From Cavia porcellus (lineage: Eukaryota; Chordata; Mammalia; Rodentia; Caviidae), in the NCBI RefSeq assembly GCF_034190915.1, contig NW_026947496.1:28366001-28430000 (forward strand): a stretch of DNA of 64,000 nt, given 5' to 3'. The translations under genes were made by a program, and so were the position numbers. Below, piece by piece: positions 22,385 to 33,929 of this stretch (positions are counted from its first letter, which is position 1; the number at the start of each line of letters is the position of its first letter). Under the pieces are notes generated by a model, which saw only the letters and a program-made list of their open reading frames with translations, searched no databases and had not been told where the DNA came from.

Positions 22385-22615
22385 CCCACCCCAGTCATGG
22401 TGCTGGGTGTCAAACTCAGGGCCTCTTGCATGACAGATACACTCCTACCCGCAGTCTACATAATAAAGATAATTTTATATTTTCTTGTCTTTATTATGTT
22501 ATTTTGAGACAAAAATCTCACCAAGTTGTCCAGGCTGACTTTGAACTCATATTCCTCCTGCCTCAGCTTCCTGAGTAGCTGGGATTACAAGCATGTACCA
22601 CTGTGCCTGGCTTTG
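22385..22615 (-). repeat. ID relic and B1-type SINE (antisense)
   Basis: An inverted ID-like part at 22388-22455 (GTGCTGGGTGTCAAACTCAG) is separated by an AT-rich spacer from an inverted B1 at 22503-22613 (TTTTGAGACAAAAATCTCAC to CACTGTGCCTGGC). Together they may be one old B4-like element. Confidence 0.7.
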
Positions 22616-22687
22616 TTAAGGATAATTGTAGATTATTTGGCTTTAGTGGGCACTGAGAAATGCAGCTGGTCCTTGACTGCATTAAAT

Positions 22688-22751
22688 CTTGTTGACATGT
22701 GTGGTGTATTAGGAGCTGTCTTGTTGATATGTGTGGTGTATTAGGAGCTGC
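22688..22751 (+). repeat. 32-bp tandem duplication
   Basis: Unit 22688-22719 is repeated at 22720-22751 with two substitutions. It has no SINE character. Confidence 0.9.
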
Positions 22752-23145
22752 CTCTCCCACAGGTGCAGAGCTGCGATCACATAGTGGGGGAGGTGCCCCA
22801 AAGAAGACAGGTGGGTTTATTATCTGTGGTCTTGAGCTGGGACGATGTGTGAAGGGATACAGGGGAATGGACACTGGCTGGAAACCCAGAACAGTTGAAA
22901 GCGTCCGATAATAGAAATTGCTGATTGTCGGGGGTGGGGTGAGGAATTGAGCTCCTGGCAGCTGGCCAGCTCATATGTGGATTACTTGATCTCTTCATTG
23001 GAGTGTTCCTGTTTGGGTATTCAAGTTGGAAAATACTTCCTGTGACCTAGGCTTCGTAATTTTCACTGTTCATGTATTGAATGAGGTATGCTAGTTAGAG
23101 CTTATCAAATGCCACAATTTTATTGTTGGAAACTGAAAACTCCTT

Positions 23146-23345
23146 GTCATAGTGGTACACATCTGTCATCTTAGCTAATTGGGGAGGCTGAGGCAGGAGG
23201 ATTATGAGTTGGAGGTCACCCTGGGCCATTTAGTGTGACCCTGTCTCAAAGTAAACTTTAGGAAGAAGCTGGGAATGTAACTCAGTTGTAGAATGCTTAC
23301 CCAGCATGTGTGAGGGCCTGGGCTTCATGCCAGGTATTGCCAAAA
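23146..23345 (+). repeat. B4-like SINE (sense)
   Basis: A B1 part (GGGGAGGCTGAGGCAGGAGG, GACCCTGTCTCAAAG) followed by an ID part (GCTGGGAATGTAACTCAGTT to GCCAGGTATTGCC) and an A/C-rich tail to about 23420. Confidence 0.85.
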
Positions 23346-23419
23346 ACAAAAACAGTCCTGAACAAACCCTGCCCCAATAACCAAACCAAACAAACCAACA
23401 AAAAATAAAACCCGAAACC

Positions 23420-24375
23420 AAAGTCCTTAAAACTTCTAAGACTGAACCCTGACAAAGCAGAGCTAAGGACAGTTGAGTCTCACAATGACCTAGCGTTGGT
23501 CCCTGATTTGGGGTTGAGCCCAAGGTATCACTAGGCTGAAGTAAAAGTGAATTAGGAAGCCCTGCCCTTGGGCTCCAGCTGGGATGGCTGCTTTTACTAT
23601 CAGTGGGGACCTGAGAAGCCTTTTTGAATGAACAAACTTAGCAGGGTTGGATTTTGGCCCGTAAATCTTACCTTGAAGAACATTCTCACCTGCTGTGCTG
23701 CTGGCAGACTGAGGACATTGTCTTGTAAAGAGACAGGACATTTGAAGAGACCCATTCCTGGTCCTGAAGCTTGGGAATCAGACCTGAGTGGTAGCATTAA
23801 CGCTTTAGCAGACATCCTAAGTCTGCAGTATTAGGGAATAATGTAGGGATGGAACAGGCTTCTTCCAGGAATACTGAGAGAGCAAGTGGGAAGCAGAACT
23901 TTTCGTGTTTTAGGAGGAAAGACTCAGCTGTTTGAGTTAATGATCCATGGAGGGTTTTCTGCTTTTCTGTTCCCTATTTCTTTGCTTTTCAAAGGGTGAT
24001 CTAATTTTGGAGGGGAAATTGCAAAGTTTTCCCTCAAATTTTTTCATTGCATTAACTGCTATTAATTTTGCTCATCAAGAAAAATAGGTTGACAGGGCAG
24101 GGATTTCACTGGCTTGCTGCTGTGCTCGTGGCAGGAATTCTCCTGTTGTGACTTGAAGCAGCACAGGATGTTGGTAATTTCTTTTTCTGAGGCTTTATTT
24201 TTTTGGTAGCTGCTCCCTGTTAGCTGATAGCACACCAAATAAAGCAATAAATACTGTGTTTTTGTCCTAGGAATTGTTAAAGGGACATCTTGGGTTACTG
24301 GCCGGCCTCACGCCTGTCTCCACCACAGAAGGCACTGTGTTCATTGAGCCTCTGTGTGTCTCAGCCATTAATTTT
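23420..24375. other. Intron 2 stretch without recognisable features
   Basis: No named repeat or exon. The region is of ordinary composition. Confidence 0.45.
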
Positions 24376-24410
24376 CTCTCCTCTCCTCCTCTCTTCTCCT
24401 CTCCTCTCCT

Positions 24411-24449
<39 letters not shown>

Positions 24450-24451
24450 TT
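24376..24451 (+). repeat. (CTCCT)n then (TTTA)n simple repeats
   Basis: A CTCCT-rich pyrimidine tract at 24376-24410 is followed by about ten TTTA units at 24411-24451, probably the expanded tail of the next inverted ID. Confidence 0.9.
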
Positions 24452-24524
24452 GGTACTGGGAATCGAACTCAAGGCCTCATGCTTGCTGGGCAGGTGCTGT
24501 GATGCTGAGCTACATCCCCAGCCT
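24452..24524 (-). repeat. ID SINE (antisense), older of a nested pair
   Basis: GGTACTGGGAATCGAACTCA, CTTGCTGGGCAGGTGCTGTG, GAGCTACATCCCCAGCC. Confidence 0.85.
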
Positions 24525-24540
24525 CTGTTCTTTCTTTCTT

Positions 24541-24653
24541 TCTTTTTTTTTTTTTTTTTGGTCTTTTTCATTTTTATCGGTACCAGGGATCGAACTCGCG
24601 ACTGCCTGCTTGCAAGGCAGGCGGTTATGCCACTGAGCTAAACCCCCAGCCCC
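24541..24653 (-). repeat. ID SINE (antisense), younger of a nested pair
   Basis: A T18 tail, then GGTACCAGGGATCGAACTCG, CTTGCAAGGCAGGCGGTTAT and GAGCTAAACCCCCAGCCCC. CAGCCTCTGT is present on both sides (about 24519 and 24654), so this copy appears to have landed at the end of the previous ID. Confidence 0.9.
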
Positions 24654-24664
24654 CAGCCTCTGTC

Positions 24665-25185
24665 TTTTTGTTTTAAATTTATTGGCACATTTTAGATATA
24701 CATAGTGATGACATTCATCACATGAAATTTGTCCCTATACACGATATGTTTTGCTGTTCCCTCTCCCTATTCCCCTCTCCTCCCGTCAACTAATTTTCTT
24801 TAATTTTTTTTCCTGGAAAATGTGTCATTAAATAATAAATATAACATCAGCCATTTTAATTACCACATATACAATTCTGTGGCAGTAAGTCCCTGTGGTG
24901 TTGTGCAGTGATCCCTGTTATCTGTATCTAGAATCTTTTTCTCAAACTATGCTTGTTAAACTCTGACTCACCACCAGCCTCCAGTGACTACTATGCCATT
25001 CTATTTTTTGTCTTTCCAGATTGATTTATCCTGGATATTGCATATAAATGGAATAATTTCATATGCTCCTTTGTATCTGGCTTATTTCATTTAGAAGAAT
25101 ATTTTCAAGGTTCATGTGTGTAGTGGCATGTACCAGATCTTTACTCCACTTTTAAGGTTGAGTAATATTCTGGTATAAAGATAGC
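24665..25185 (-). repeat. L1 3' region (antisense)
   Basis: Typical inverted L1M phrases in order: CCACCAGCCTCCAGTGACTA, ATAAATGGAATAATTTCATA, TGGCTTATTTCATTTAGAAG, TTCAAGGTTCATGTGTG, GTTGAGTAATATTCTGG. Confidence 0.85.
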
Positions 25186-25187
25186 CA

Positions 25188-25325
25188 TGGTAGTACAATC
25201 CCAGCACTTGAGAGGCTGAGAGGCAGGAGGATCATTGTGAGTTCAAGACCAATCTGGACACATAATGAGTTCAAGGCCAACCTGAATAGCCTAGCAAGAC
25301 TGCGTCTCAAAAAAAAAAAAAAACT
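25188..25325 (+). repeat. B1 SINE with internal duplication (sense)
   Basis: GCCATGGTAGTACAATCCCA, two GAGTTCAAG(A/G)CCAA units, and GACTGCGTCTC followed by an A14 tail. It appears to have interrupted the L1 fragment edge. Confidence 0.85.
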
Positions 25326-25329
25326 GATA

Positions 25330-27040
25330 TATGTGTGTATGTGTAAGGTTTTGGTTACTTGGGCTGATTTCTTCTCTTGGCAGGTATTGCCAAGAGCATG
25401 TTGAATGGGTGTCTGAGTTGCTTTTCATTGTTTCTGCTTTATGCTGAGGGATGATGCTCTGGATAACATGCTAATTTTAGGTTTAAGTGTTGATCACAAA
25501 ACTGTTTCCTACAATGCCCTGACCATTTAAAAACTGGGCATTAATTCCTGTGCTTGTTAGAAATGTTCACAGATACTTATCCGTCATTTGAAACTTTTAA
25601 TTTAGAAAACAAACAAAGCATATTGCTGGCACTTTATGTGCTGACCTTATGTCATGGGATTTATTATTTGTTGTCTCTGAGTGTTTGTTATCTGGGTACC
25701 TCACTGTGTGTTCTCTACTTTATTAGAAGTCTCTTGACCTGCTCTCTGGTTTCCTATCTTGGCTTACATTTTTGCTGTCTTGTTTGCTACAGCAACAAAT
25801 GTTTGTTGATATCTTGATTAAACATGCAACATGTTTTAAAACATGGTTATAAAAAAGATCAGCGTACAAGAAACACGTTGGAATTATTCCTAGGATTTCT
25901 TTGGCTGAATTTGATATCCAGTATCATTTGTTAATTTCTCTTGGTTGCAGATTGGGAAATACACCTGCTGTTAGGAATAAAGAAGGTAGTAAACAGAAAA
26001 GCCTGAAGACAGTGGAAAAGGGCTTCCAAAATTACAAACCGAATTCTGTGGGAAGAGATTTAATATCGTTGTAATAATTCTGTGTCATCTTGGTGTTTAT
26101 TTGGTTTAGATACTATTTTTTCTTTGGCCACCCTGCTGGCATCTAAGTTTGGTATTTAAAGCCTGTTTCTGGAGAGATGAAGGGTGGTTGAAAGATGGAT
26201 GACAAATTTTGCTGGTTTTGTTTTTAGTAGACATTCAGAATTCTGACCCATCTCCTGGGTCACAGTGCTGCCACTTATTTATAGCCAGCACACCTTGTTG
26301 TGGCAGTTGGCTGTGGGTGTGGACATTCAGAGACTATGAGAAGACAGTAAATGAGGCAGCCATCCAGTTATGCTTAGGCCGAGAGCAGACTATTTAAGTT
26401 TCGTGTTTTGCACTGATGTAAAAACTACACTTCTGTTAAGAGAAGTAGCAGTGCTTTGCTTTTATGTTCTTGGGTCTCCCAAGGAAATCAAGCCTTTAGA
26501 TTTTGTATCTTTTGGTGATTAATTGCTGTCCATGGCTGAGGTAAAACCGAAGATTTTGCAGGAATTCAACTGAAAATAGGCAGCTGGAGGTGCAGTTGCT
26601 GTGGGGCCCTGTGAAACCCTGAGCAGTTCTCCTCTTCCCTGAGGGGATAATGCTTTTATTAGTAGGATTTTATGTGAGGCTCTGTGGGGCAGCCCATTGT
26701 ACACTTCTTTTTATAAACAATGGAATGTGGAAAAGTAGTCCTTTTCTTTAAAAAGAAAGAAGCAAACTGTCAGTGGATAATCATTGAGCGTATTGACATC
26801 TGGATTAACTTGTTCCTGAGGCCAGGTCAGTGAGTAAAAGCTGAGCTTGTTTTCTGCTTTAAGTGGTTAACCTGATGCTCCCTTAAGTGGAAACATCCAG
26901 TCTTTGCCACAGTGCGAGTTACTGGTTCAAAAAATAGTAGTGGACACCCTGCTATATTTCTGGCATAGTGTGGAAACAAGAAATAAAAAGTAAATGAGAC
27001 AAAATTGTGTTCCTGCTTCCTGAACTTAGTCTGCTTCCCA
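25330..27040. other. Intron 2 stretch without recognisable features
   Basis: About 1.7 kb with no SINE, exon or RNA gene recognised. This is one of the longest repeat-poor stretches. Frames of 60-121 codons here have no recognisable domains. Confidence 0.45.
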
Positions 27041-27046
27041 GGTCTC

Positions 27047-27412
27047 TTCCTGTATTTGTCCACTTTCCATCCCTGTAATATAACAGCTGGGGCTGGATAA
27101 TGCTTATTCAGCTCACGGTTTTGGATGATAGAAGCCCAAGGTTGGGTTTGGCACTGATTCTGCTTCTGGTCAGGTCTGCTAGGCTGCATCATGTCATGGT
27201 GGGAGGTTGGGTGACGTAATGTGCAAAATCATGAGACTGGGGAAGAGCCAGATATGCTGTTCTGTAACCTTTAGCTGGAACTAGCCGAGGACCTGTAAGA
27301 ACCACGTCAGTCCCTTCTCAGGGCAGGGCCCTGCGTAAGGTCACGCAGGGGTCTCAGTTTCTAACACAAGAACACTTGGGTGATAGTGCATTCAAACCAC
27401 AGCACTCCCTAA
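27047..27412 (-). repeat. MaLR-type LTR (antisense)
   Basis: The + strand runs from TTTGTCCACTTTCCATCCCT through TTATTCAGCTCACGGTTTTG and ATGTCATGGTGGGAGG to AAACCACAGCAC. The layout is the same as the blocks near 14.4 and 39.9 kb. Confidence 0.6.
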
Positions 27413-27424
27413 ATGTTTCTCTTT

Positions 27425-27905
27425 TTTTAAACAACCAGTTTTATAAAGATGAAATTCACATACCATGCAGCTCACTTGTTTAAAGTATAGAAACCAGTAG
27501 CTCTTTGTATCTTCACAGAGTTGTGAATCTGTCAACCCAAAAAAACCCCATCTCCCTCAGCTCTTATCTCTGTTTCTCCCATCTTTTCTGCCTAAGGCCA
27601 CCAGCAAGTGATCTACTTTCTGTCTCTGTGGATTAGCGTATTCTGTTAATAAATGGAATTTGGGATACATGACTTTTGTGTCTGCATATTTCAGTTAGAA
27701 GAATGTTTTTGGGGGACAGTCATGTTGTAGCATGTGTTGGAATGCACTCCTATTTTGTGATCTAGTATTATTCCATTATGTAGATGCAGCATCTTTTGTG
27801 TATATATTTATTCATTGATGAGCACTTGGGTTGTTTCTCAAATCTTTTGACTGTTGTGAGCTTGCTGTCTGAGATTTGTGTGGATGTGTATTGAATTTTC
27901 TTGAA
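27425..27905 (-). repeat. L1 3' region (antisense)
   Basis: GATGAAATTCACATACCATG, TTTCTGTCTCTGTGGATTAG, CATGTTGTAGCATGTGTTGG, TATTATTCCATTATGTAGAT and TGAGCACTTGGGTTGTTTCT are classic inverted L1M phrases. Confidence 0.9.
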
Positions 27906-28450
27906 TCCTTTGGATCTTGGGCTCATCCCTGAAGTCCAGGCTGTGATATCATGGAATAATATGGCAGGATCAGTTTCTGTGGAAGCATAAAGAAGGGACA
28001 CACAACCTTAATTTAGGAGACAGGAAGGGGGTGCCCCGAGGACACAGGGCTTGAAAGGTTAGTAGGTGGTGAAATCAGTTTAGAGAACTGTGGCTAACAT
28101 TTTTAGGAAGTGAAAATAGAGCAGTCGACGTCAAAGATCACTCCATGCGGTAAAGGTAAGTCACAAGGCTAGATTACACGTGAACACGGAGTGAATTGCA
28201 GGCAGGGATGCAATCTGTGTGAAAGTGTGAGTGCTGTTATATATAGGGATTTCTGGAAAAGGAGTTTAGATTATTGACCTGGAACTTGATGTGTGGTTTC
28301 ACCAAGAGAAGAGGCAGAAATGAGAAGAGGCGATGACTGAGAAATCTGAAGAGCCTTTGAAAGCATCAAGTTCTGTGATCATTACACTTTAAAAATTATT
28401 CATGTATTCAGAACATTGACATGTCTACTGTGCATCCAGAGAGTGCTAGC
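27906..28450. other. Intron 2 stretch without recognisable features
   Basis: No named repeat or exon recognised. Confidence 0.45.
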
Positions 28451-28466
28451 TTCTGGGAGTATTCTT

Positions 28467-28552
28467 TTTTTTTTATTGGTACCCGGGATCAAACTCACGA
28501 CCGCCTGCTTGCAAGGCACGTGCTTATGCCACTGAGCTAAATCCCCATCCCC
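28467..28552 (-). repeat. ID SINE (antisense), recent
   Basis: T-rich tail, GGTACCCGGGATCAAACTCA, CTTGCAAGGCACGTGCTTAT, GAGCTAAATCCCCATCCCC. A perfect 15-bp target duplication TCTGGGAGTATTCTT lies at 28452-28466 and 28553-28567. Confidence 0.95.
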
Positions 28553-28879
28553 TCTGGGAGTATTCTTAAGTAAAGTCTGCATGTTTCCTTTTCTCTTGGG
28601 CTTAGGAACCTGGCAGGGGAGTTGTAGAAGGAAAAAGAAGTGATCAAAGTGACTTCTGGTAAACTATGGTGAATTGAGCACAGGCGTATCTCTAGTTGAC
28701 CTGTACCTTGGTCTGAAGACTGTGTTCAATCCTTAATATTGGAAAAATAAAGATATAAGCACAGTGTTGATGGGAGAAAAGTTAAGGATACTACAGCAAA
28801 TAAAAGCCAGCATCAGATTTTGGAGGGAAGTGTTACTGACCTGGCAAAATGGAGGACAATAGACAGTTGTTTGCTTTTG

Positions 28880-28996
28880 TTTTTCTGCTGGGGTCCCATT
28901 ATGTTGCCTAGTTGGCTTTGAACTCCTAGGCTGAGACTATCCTCTTGCTTCAGCCTCCAGAGCAATTGGAACTACAGGTGCATAGCTCTGTGCTAG
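28880..28996 (-). repeat. 7SL-derived SINE (antisense)
   Basis: CTGGGGTCCCATTATGTTGC, TGGCTTTGAACTCCTAGGCT, GCTTCAGCCTCCAGAGCAAT, ACTACAGGTGCATAGC. Confidence 0.75.
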
Positions 28997-28999
28997 GAA

Positions 29000-31650
29000 T
29001 GAGCCCGTTAGCCTCAGGGAACCCTAGCAAAAAGCTCAGGAGATATAGTGCCAGTCATTGGAAAAAGCTAGTTAGTATGGAGCTGTAGAAAAGGGCTTCA
29101 AAGGGAGGTCTGAAAACCCTGGTAAGCTGGTCCCCACTCAGTGACTGGGCTCCTTCTGATCCCAAAGGTTACACTGTGAGCTGTAAATCATTATCCACCC
29201 ATTTCCCTCACAGGCCTGAGAGATAACCTGAAACAATGGCACACCTGGGCCTGATTCCCAGGTGCCCGCCAGAGGTGGAAGAGGGCAGGCCTGTTAGGGT
29301 TCCCGATGGCAGTGGGGCACAGGAGGTGTACCTGGAAAAGTTGCCTTTTAGGTGATGCTTTAGACACTGCCTTCCCACACTCATTCTTTTTTACATCCCC
29401 CCACTTTTGATTCTTTGGGATTACTGTTGTTTCCTTAGTCACCAAGAATAAGAGAGTCCTGATGTGCTGTCTTGTGGGAGGCCACAGCAACAGAGAAGTA
29501 GAAGGTTGGCTCATGCCTGTGGAACTTTCAATAAAATTACTATGTAACTTCTCAATTAATTTCAAACTAAGACATCTTTTGTCCAGCCTGTCCATTGCTC
29601 CAAGCTACATCTCTTGTCCTCTGCTACCCTGGACAGTAAGCTCACCAGCGATGGGGCCTCCTGTTTGCAACAAACTTGTTGAAATTCCACTTGACTTCGT
29701 TAGTACAGGAGTATAAATCCCCCGAGACAAGACACCTGAGAGCTTCTCAGTGGTTAAGATGTCAAGAATGATTTCTAAATTTTAGTATCTTTCCTTTTGT
29801 TCCACCAATTTCTTTTTCCTCCTGGGAAAACAGCCAGGATGATTGCAAAATGTAAGCTTATAAAAGGGCAAAAACTCCCTTAATGTTGGAACACAAATTT
29901 TCTTGAGGGCCACACCCATAATAAATCTGGAATTTTACTGTTAATTCCAAGCTCATTTTAAATAACAATTAACATATGTGATATGTCTCTTTAATGGAAG
30001 CTGCTTATTTGGTTGGGCAGATTAATATTGTGATCTGGAAATTTTATTTTTAGAGTTTCTGCCTTTTTTTCTTGTCTTTTGGGTCAACCAGCCATGTAAC
30101 TGGGGTAGTATTTGGGAGCGTGAGCCTTCCTGCCTTTTCACATTGCTTTTGTCTTCTTTCCCTAAGAAATGACCAAAGATCATTTGAAACATTGCCAGGT
30201 TGTAAGGAGATTTGCATTATTTAAGGAAATAACTGGCAGGTCTCTGTACTGGCTACTTCTGTATGAGCTGGTATCTGAAATTTCCTTTGTATGACTCAGT
30301 TAAAGAAGAAGAAAAAAAAACAGGCAAGGGGGTGGAGTGAGTGAAGGGAATGAACTGTTGCTTTGCCCTCCTGAGCTGCCAAGGGCTTTTAGGAAAGTTT
30401 TCATTTAATTGTGTCCCTGTCCTCTGGTAGATTGTACCTGTGATGAACTCAAACCCTCCTCCCAAATTAGCCTTAAAAACTGAGCTCAGCTTACTGCCCA
30501 TGGATTCGGTTTGGAACTAAATCCTCACCCTCTACCTGCTTAGGTATCTTCATGAGAGTGAGCACGATTTAGGGAAAATGCCCTGGACTTAGGCGTGGAT
30601 GAGGGCTGATCTGAAGTTTTGCTTGGAGGGAGAGCAGAGCCCTTCCCATGCAGGTTGAGAGTCTGCTGGGGACCCGGCTTCTTGTCTGGGTGAACAGGCT
30701 TTGCCTGCTGTTGGCATCTCCCACGGGCCTGGCTCCTCTGCTGCGGCCTGTTTCCCTGGTGTGTGCTTATTTTTTTTTTTTTATTTTTACTGCCAGCATT
30801 CATTGGGGCCCATGAAGCTGAAGATACAACGGGTAGAAAGATGTGGGCTAAGGATGCTTGGTCTCCGGCCAGGGTAGAGGAACTTAGATGTTGAGAACCG
30901 GAAAGGCTTGCAGTGCCAGGGCCTTGTCCTGGAAACTGAGGGCAGGGCTCCTTGCCCAGGGCCCATGGCTAACTGGTTAGGAGGCAGACCTATTGTTGAG
31001 GACAAAGACCTTGTATGCCTCAGTAGCGCCAGCTCTTTGCGTATGGAAAGCAAAATTGCTTTTTAAAGGTTGTTTGCCAGGAACCAGCAGTGGTGTACTT
31101 TTTAAAAAAAAATAGACACTTCTACCTTCCAAGTAAATGTGCCTTCCACTTATCTGGAGCTTGGCTCCCTGTGCTCCCTCTTTGACTTCTTGCATTTTCT
31201 CTCAGTGGACATGAAAGCAGAGAGCATAAAACATGGAATGAATTCTGTGAAAACAGCCCTGTGAGACGTGTAGAGGAAGCGGGGAGAGAGCTGTCGGTAC
31301 AGTGAGATTTTTTTAGTGTATGTGTTCATGGATTTAGTCTGTTTTCTTGTCAGTTGATCTTTTTATTACAGCGGTTCAGACATTGAATATAGGGGAAAAT
31401 TTGCCAGGTAAGGAGATGGCAGGAATCCTGGAGGAAGTCTTGAACTTTTATTTTAAAAAAGTGAATATATATTAAAATAGTTGATGTATCTCACAGGCCA
31501 TAGGTATGCACACACATATATATCCACAGTTATCATTAAGCTAAGTTTGTTATGCTTCTTCTCTGTATGTTAGGCATATTGCCTTAATGAAGCTTTCTGT
31601 ATCTTTCGAATATTTACCAACAACTAAATAATAGTTGGCTTTGAGTGTGT
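29000..31650. other. Intron 2 stretch, mostly unexplained
   Basis: About 2.6 kb in which I recognise no standard SINE or exon. The part at ~29150-29720 contains CTTTCAATAAAATTAC (~29527), which looks like a polyadenylation region of an LTR or retrocopy, but I cannot name it. The rest shows ordinary composition with T10-14 and A8 runs. Confidence 0.4.
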
Positions 31651-31654
31651 GTGT

Positions 31655-31830
31655 GGGGGGGTAGGTACTGGGATGCTGCACCAAGGGCCTTCTACTGAGC
31701 TACATTCCCAGTCATTTTTATGAATTATTTTGAGATGGAATCTAAGTTACCAGATTGCCCAGACTGGATTAAATTTGTGATCCTTCTGCCTCAGCCTACC
31801 AGAGGGTTAAGATTACTGGCATATAAAACT
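31655..31830 (-). repeat. B4-like SINE (antisense)
   Basis: Decayed ID part (CTACTGAGCTACATTCCCAG), then TTTTGAGATGGAATCTAAGT and TTCTGCCTCAGCCTACCAGA. Confidence 0.7.
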
Positions 31831-32665
31831 TGATTTTATTGCCAAGACTTGACTGTGTTACAGATGGATGTGTACTATATATAAATGTACTGAGATAACT
31901 TTTATTCTTAGGATGGTTATACCTCGCTTATACATTAGGATTTTACTGTATGTACTAGTTTGTTTGAGACTCAGAGATAGCAGATTCCAAGAGAGGTTTG
32001 GCAGGTATGAGGGATGGTAGAATGGTCTTTCAGCAAGAATGTGTGCTCATGCTACGTGGACCAGAGAAAGGAGGACTAGCTGGGCTGCAGACTGGGGCTT
32101 TGCATATTAGCTGCTGTAATTCTACAGTGAGCGTTCCAGGTGGGTTCTGGTGTAAGCTCTTTTATCAGGAGCTGAGGGTAGCTTCCCAGGGTTGCAGTGG
32201 GAGGTGCTGTGAAGACCAGGTCATAGTTTCAGACTCCAAAGACATTGTCCTCCTCCCTCCTGTCTCCTCCTGGGAACTGAGGGGCATGGTGAGAGTCCCT
32301 TCCACCCCCAGACTCAGTACTGGCTTTGCTCTTGTGTTTCAAAGGCATCTCCCAGCAAGCATGGTGTCTGCTGGAGAGTAAGGAGGGAGCTCCTGAGTCA
32401 GGAACATCGTGCACCCCTCTAGGTGCAGCAGGCTGCACATCTGCTTTTTCACTGCCACTTGGGGGGCCCCAGACACCTGTGGGACCAGGCAGGACTTACT
32501 GGCTTTGCTCACTCCAGCCTGCCCTCTGCTTTTCTAATCTTTACCTGTGCACAGACTGGTTAGTTCCACCCCCCACTTTGGATAATCTCTTACTCTTTCT
32601 GGGACCAGGTGCATTCTTTTGCGCAGCATTGTCAAACCCCCAGCCCCTATATATCATTCTTTTTA
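31831..32665. other. Intron 2 stretch without recognisable features
   Basis: No repeat family named. The 127-codon frame at 31998-32381 and the 118-codon frame at 32326-32682 have no recognisable domains, and the second runs into a SINE. Confidence 0.45.
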
Positions 32666-32667
32666 AA

Positions 32668-32848
32668 GATCCTGGGAATTGAACCTTTACGCTTGAGTTA
32701 CATCCCAAGCCATTAATGTTTATTTGGCGAAAGGGTCTTGCTAAGGTTGTTTGCTAAGTCGCCTAGGCTGTACTCGAACTGCAGTTTTTCTGTATCAGCC
32801 TCCCAGAGTGCTGGGATTACAGGTATGCACCACCTTGCCTGGCTTGGC
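32668..32848 (-). repeat. B4-like SINE (antisense)
   Basis: CCTGGGAATTGAACCTTTAC, CTTGAGTTACATCCCAAGCC, then B1 phrases CTGTACTCGAACTGCAG and GCCTCCCAGAGTGCTGGGAT. Confidence 0.85.
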
Positions 32849-32849
32849 T

Positions 32850-33555
32850 TGGTGTAGCTTGGCTTTTCTTTCTCTCTTTTTAGAGGCTAAATGTTAAGTC
32901 TTGGTCACAGCTGAAAGCCTTTCATGTCATTATTAGAAATGATGCTGGTACTGATGAGGTTTGTGGGTGGCATTAAGTTGAGAGATGCTTCTAATAGCCA
33001 GGAAGATGAAACAGAAAGTAGTGTTAATGAATTACCAAGGCAATTACTCTGAGCCTGTTAAATCCTGCAGGCCACCCGAGACCTGGCAAGAATGAGGTCC
33101 TACAGGCATGGATACAGCTCAGGGTCAGTGTTTGTCAGACCCAGTGCTTGAGGGTTTGGACTGTCTTCTTCATTAGGCTAGATTGATTCATGGTCCAGGG
33201 GCTGCTTGCAAGGTCTTTTAGGGTGCCACCCTTGAACCAGGTGACTGGAGAGCAACCTACCCGAAGAGATGGCACCCTGTCCTAGAGAGACGGCTGACCA
33301 TGTAGCAGTCGGTCTTTGGGTGTGCATTGGGATGTTGAGCTGAGAGGGGAGATCTGAGCATTGTTTCTACAATTTTAAAACTAAAAGCTGTCCTTGAGGA
33401 CCCTGAACATTTTGTTGATTTGATTCTCTAATACAGCATTTCATGAGACAAAGTTCCTTTCAAAGTTGAGGAAGGAGCATTTTTCCCCCTATATGCCTCT
33501 TTTTCTATGGAATTGAAAGCCATGGCTCATTTTTGTATTCCAGGAAAATTTTAGG
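32850..33555. other. Intron 2 stretch without recognisable features
   Basis: No named repeat, exon or RNA gene recognised. Confidence 0.45.
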
Positions 33556-33559
33556 GTCT

Positions 33560-33742
33560 CCCACTCCTAGTACATGGGATTGAACCCAGGGAGCACTGAT
33601 CCACGTTCCCAGGCTCTTCTCTCTTTCTTTTTAATTTAGAGATAGTCTGGCTTTGTTATCCAGGCTGACCTTGAACTTCTGATCCTCTTGTCTCAGTCTC
33701 CTGTGTGGCTAGAATTATGCTGCACAGCACCACATCTACATT
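33560..33742 (-). repeat. B4-like SINE (antisense)
   Basis: ACATGGGATTGAACCCAGGG (ID part) precedes CCAGGCTGACCTTGAACTTC and CTCAGTCTCCTGTGTGGCTA (B1 part). Confidence 0.8.
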
Positions 33743-33764
33743 TAATTTAATTTAATTTTATTTG

Positions 33765-33912
33765 TCTTCCTGAAACAAGGTTTCACAATGCAGTTCAGGA
33801 TGGTTTTAAACTGACTTTGTATCCTGAGCTGACCGTGAACTCACATTGATTCTCTTGCCTCAGCCTCCCAAGTGCTGGGACTTACAGATGTGCACCACGA
33901 TGCCAGGCCTAC
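33765..33912 (-). repeat. B1 SINE with internal duplication (antisense)
   Basis: CCTGAAACAAGGTTTCACAA, two successive copies of the CAGTTCAGGATGG / TGAGCTGACCGTGAACTC type, then GCCTCCCAAGTGCTGGGACT and CCACGATGCCAGGCC. A short TTTAA repeat (33741-33763) precedes it and a G10 run follows at ~33926. Confidence 0.85.
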
Positions 33913-33929
33913 ATCTGCTTTTTTTGGGG

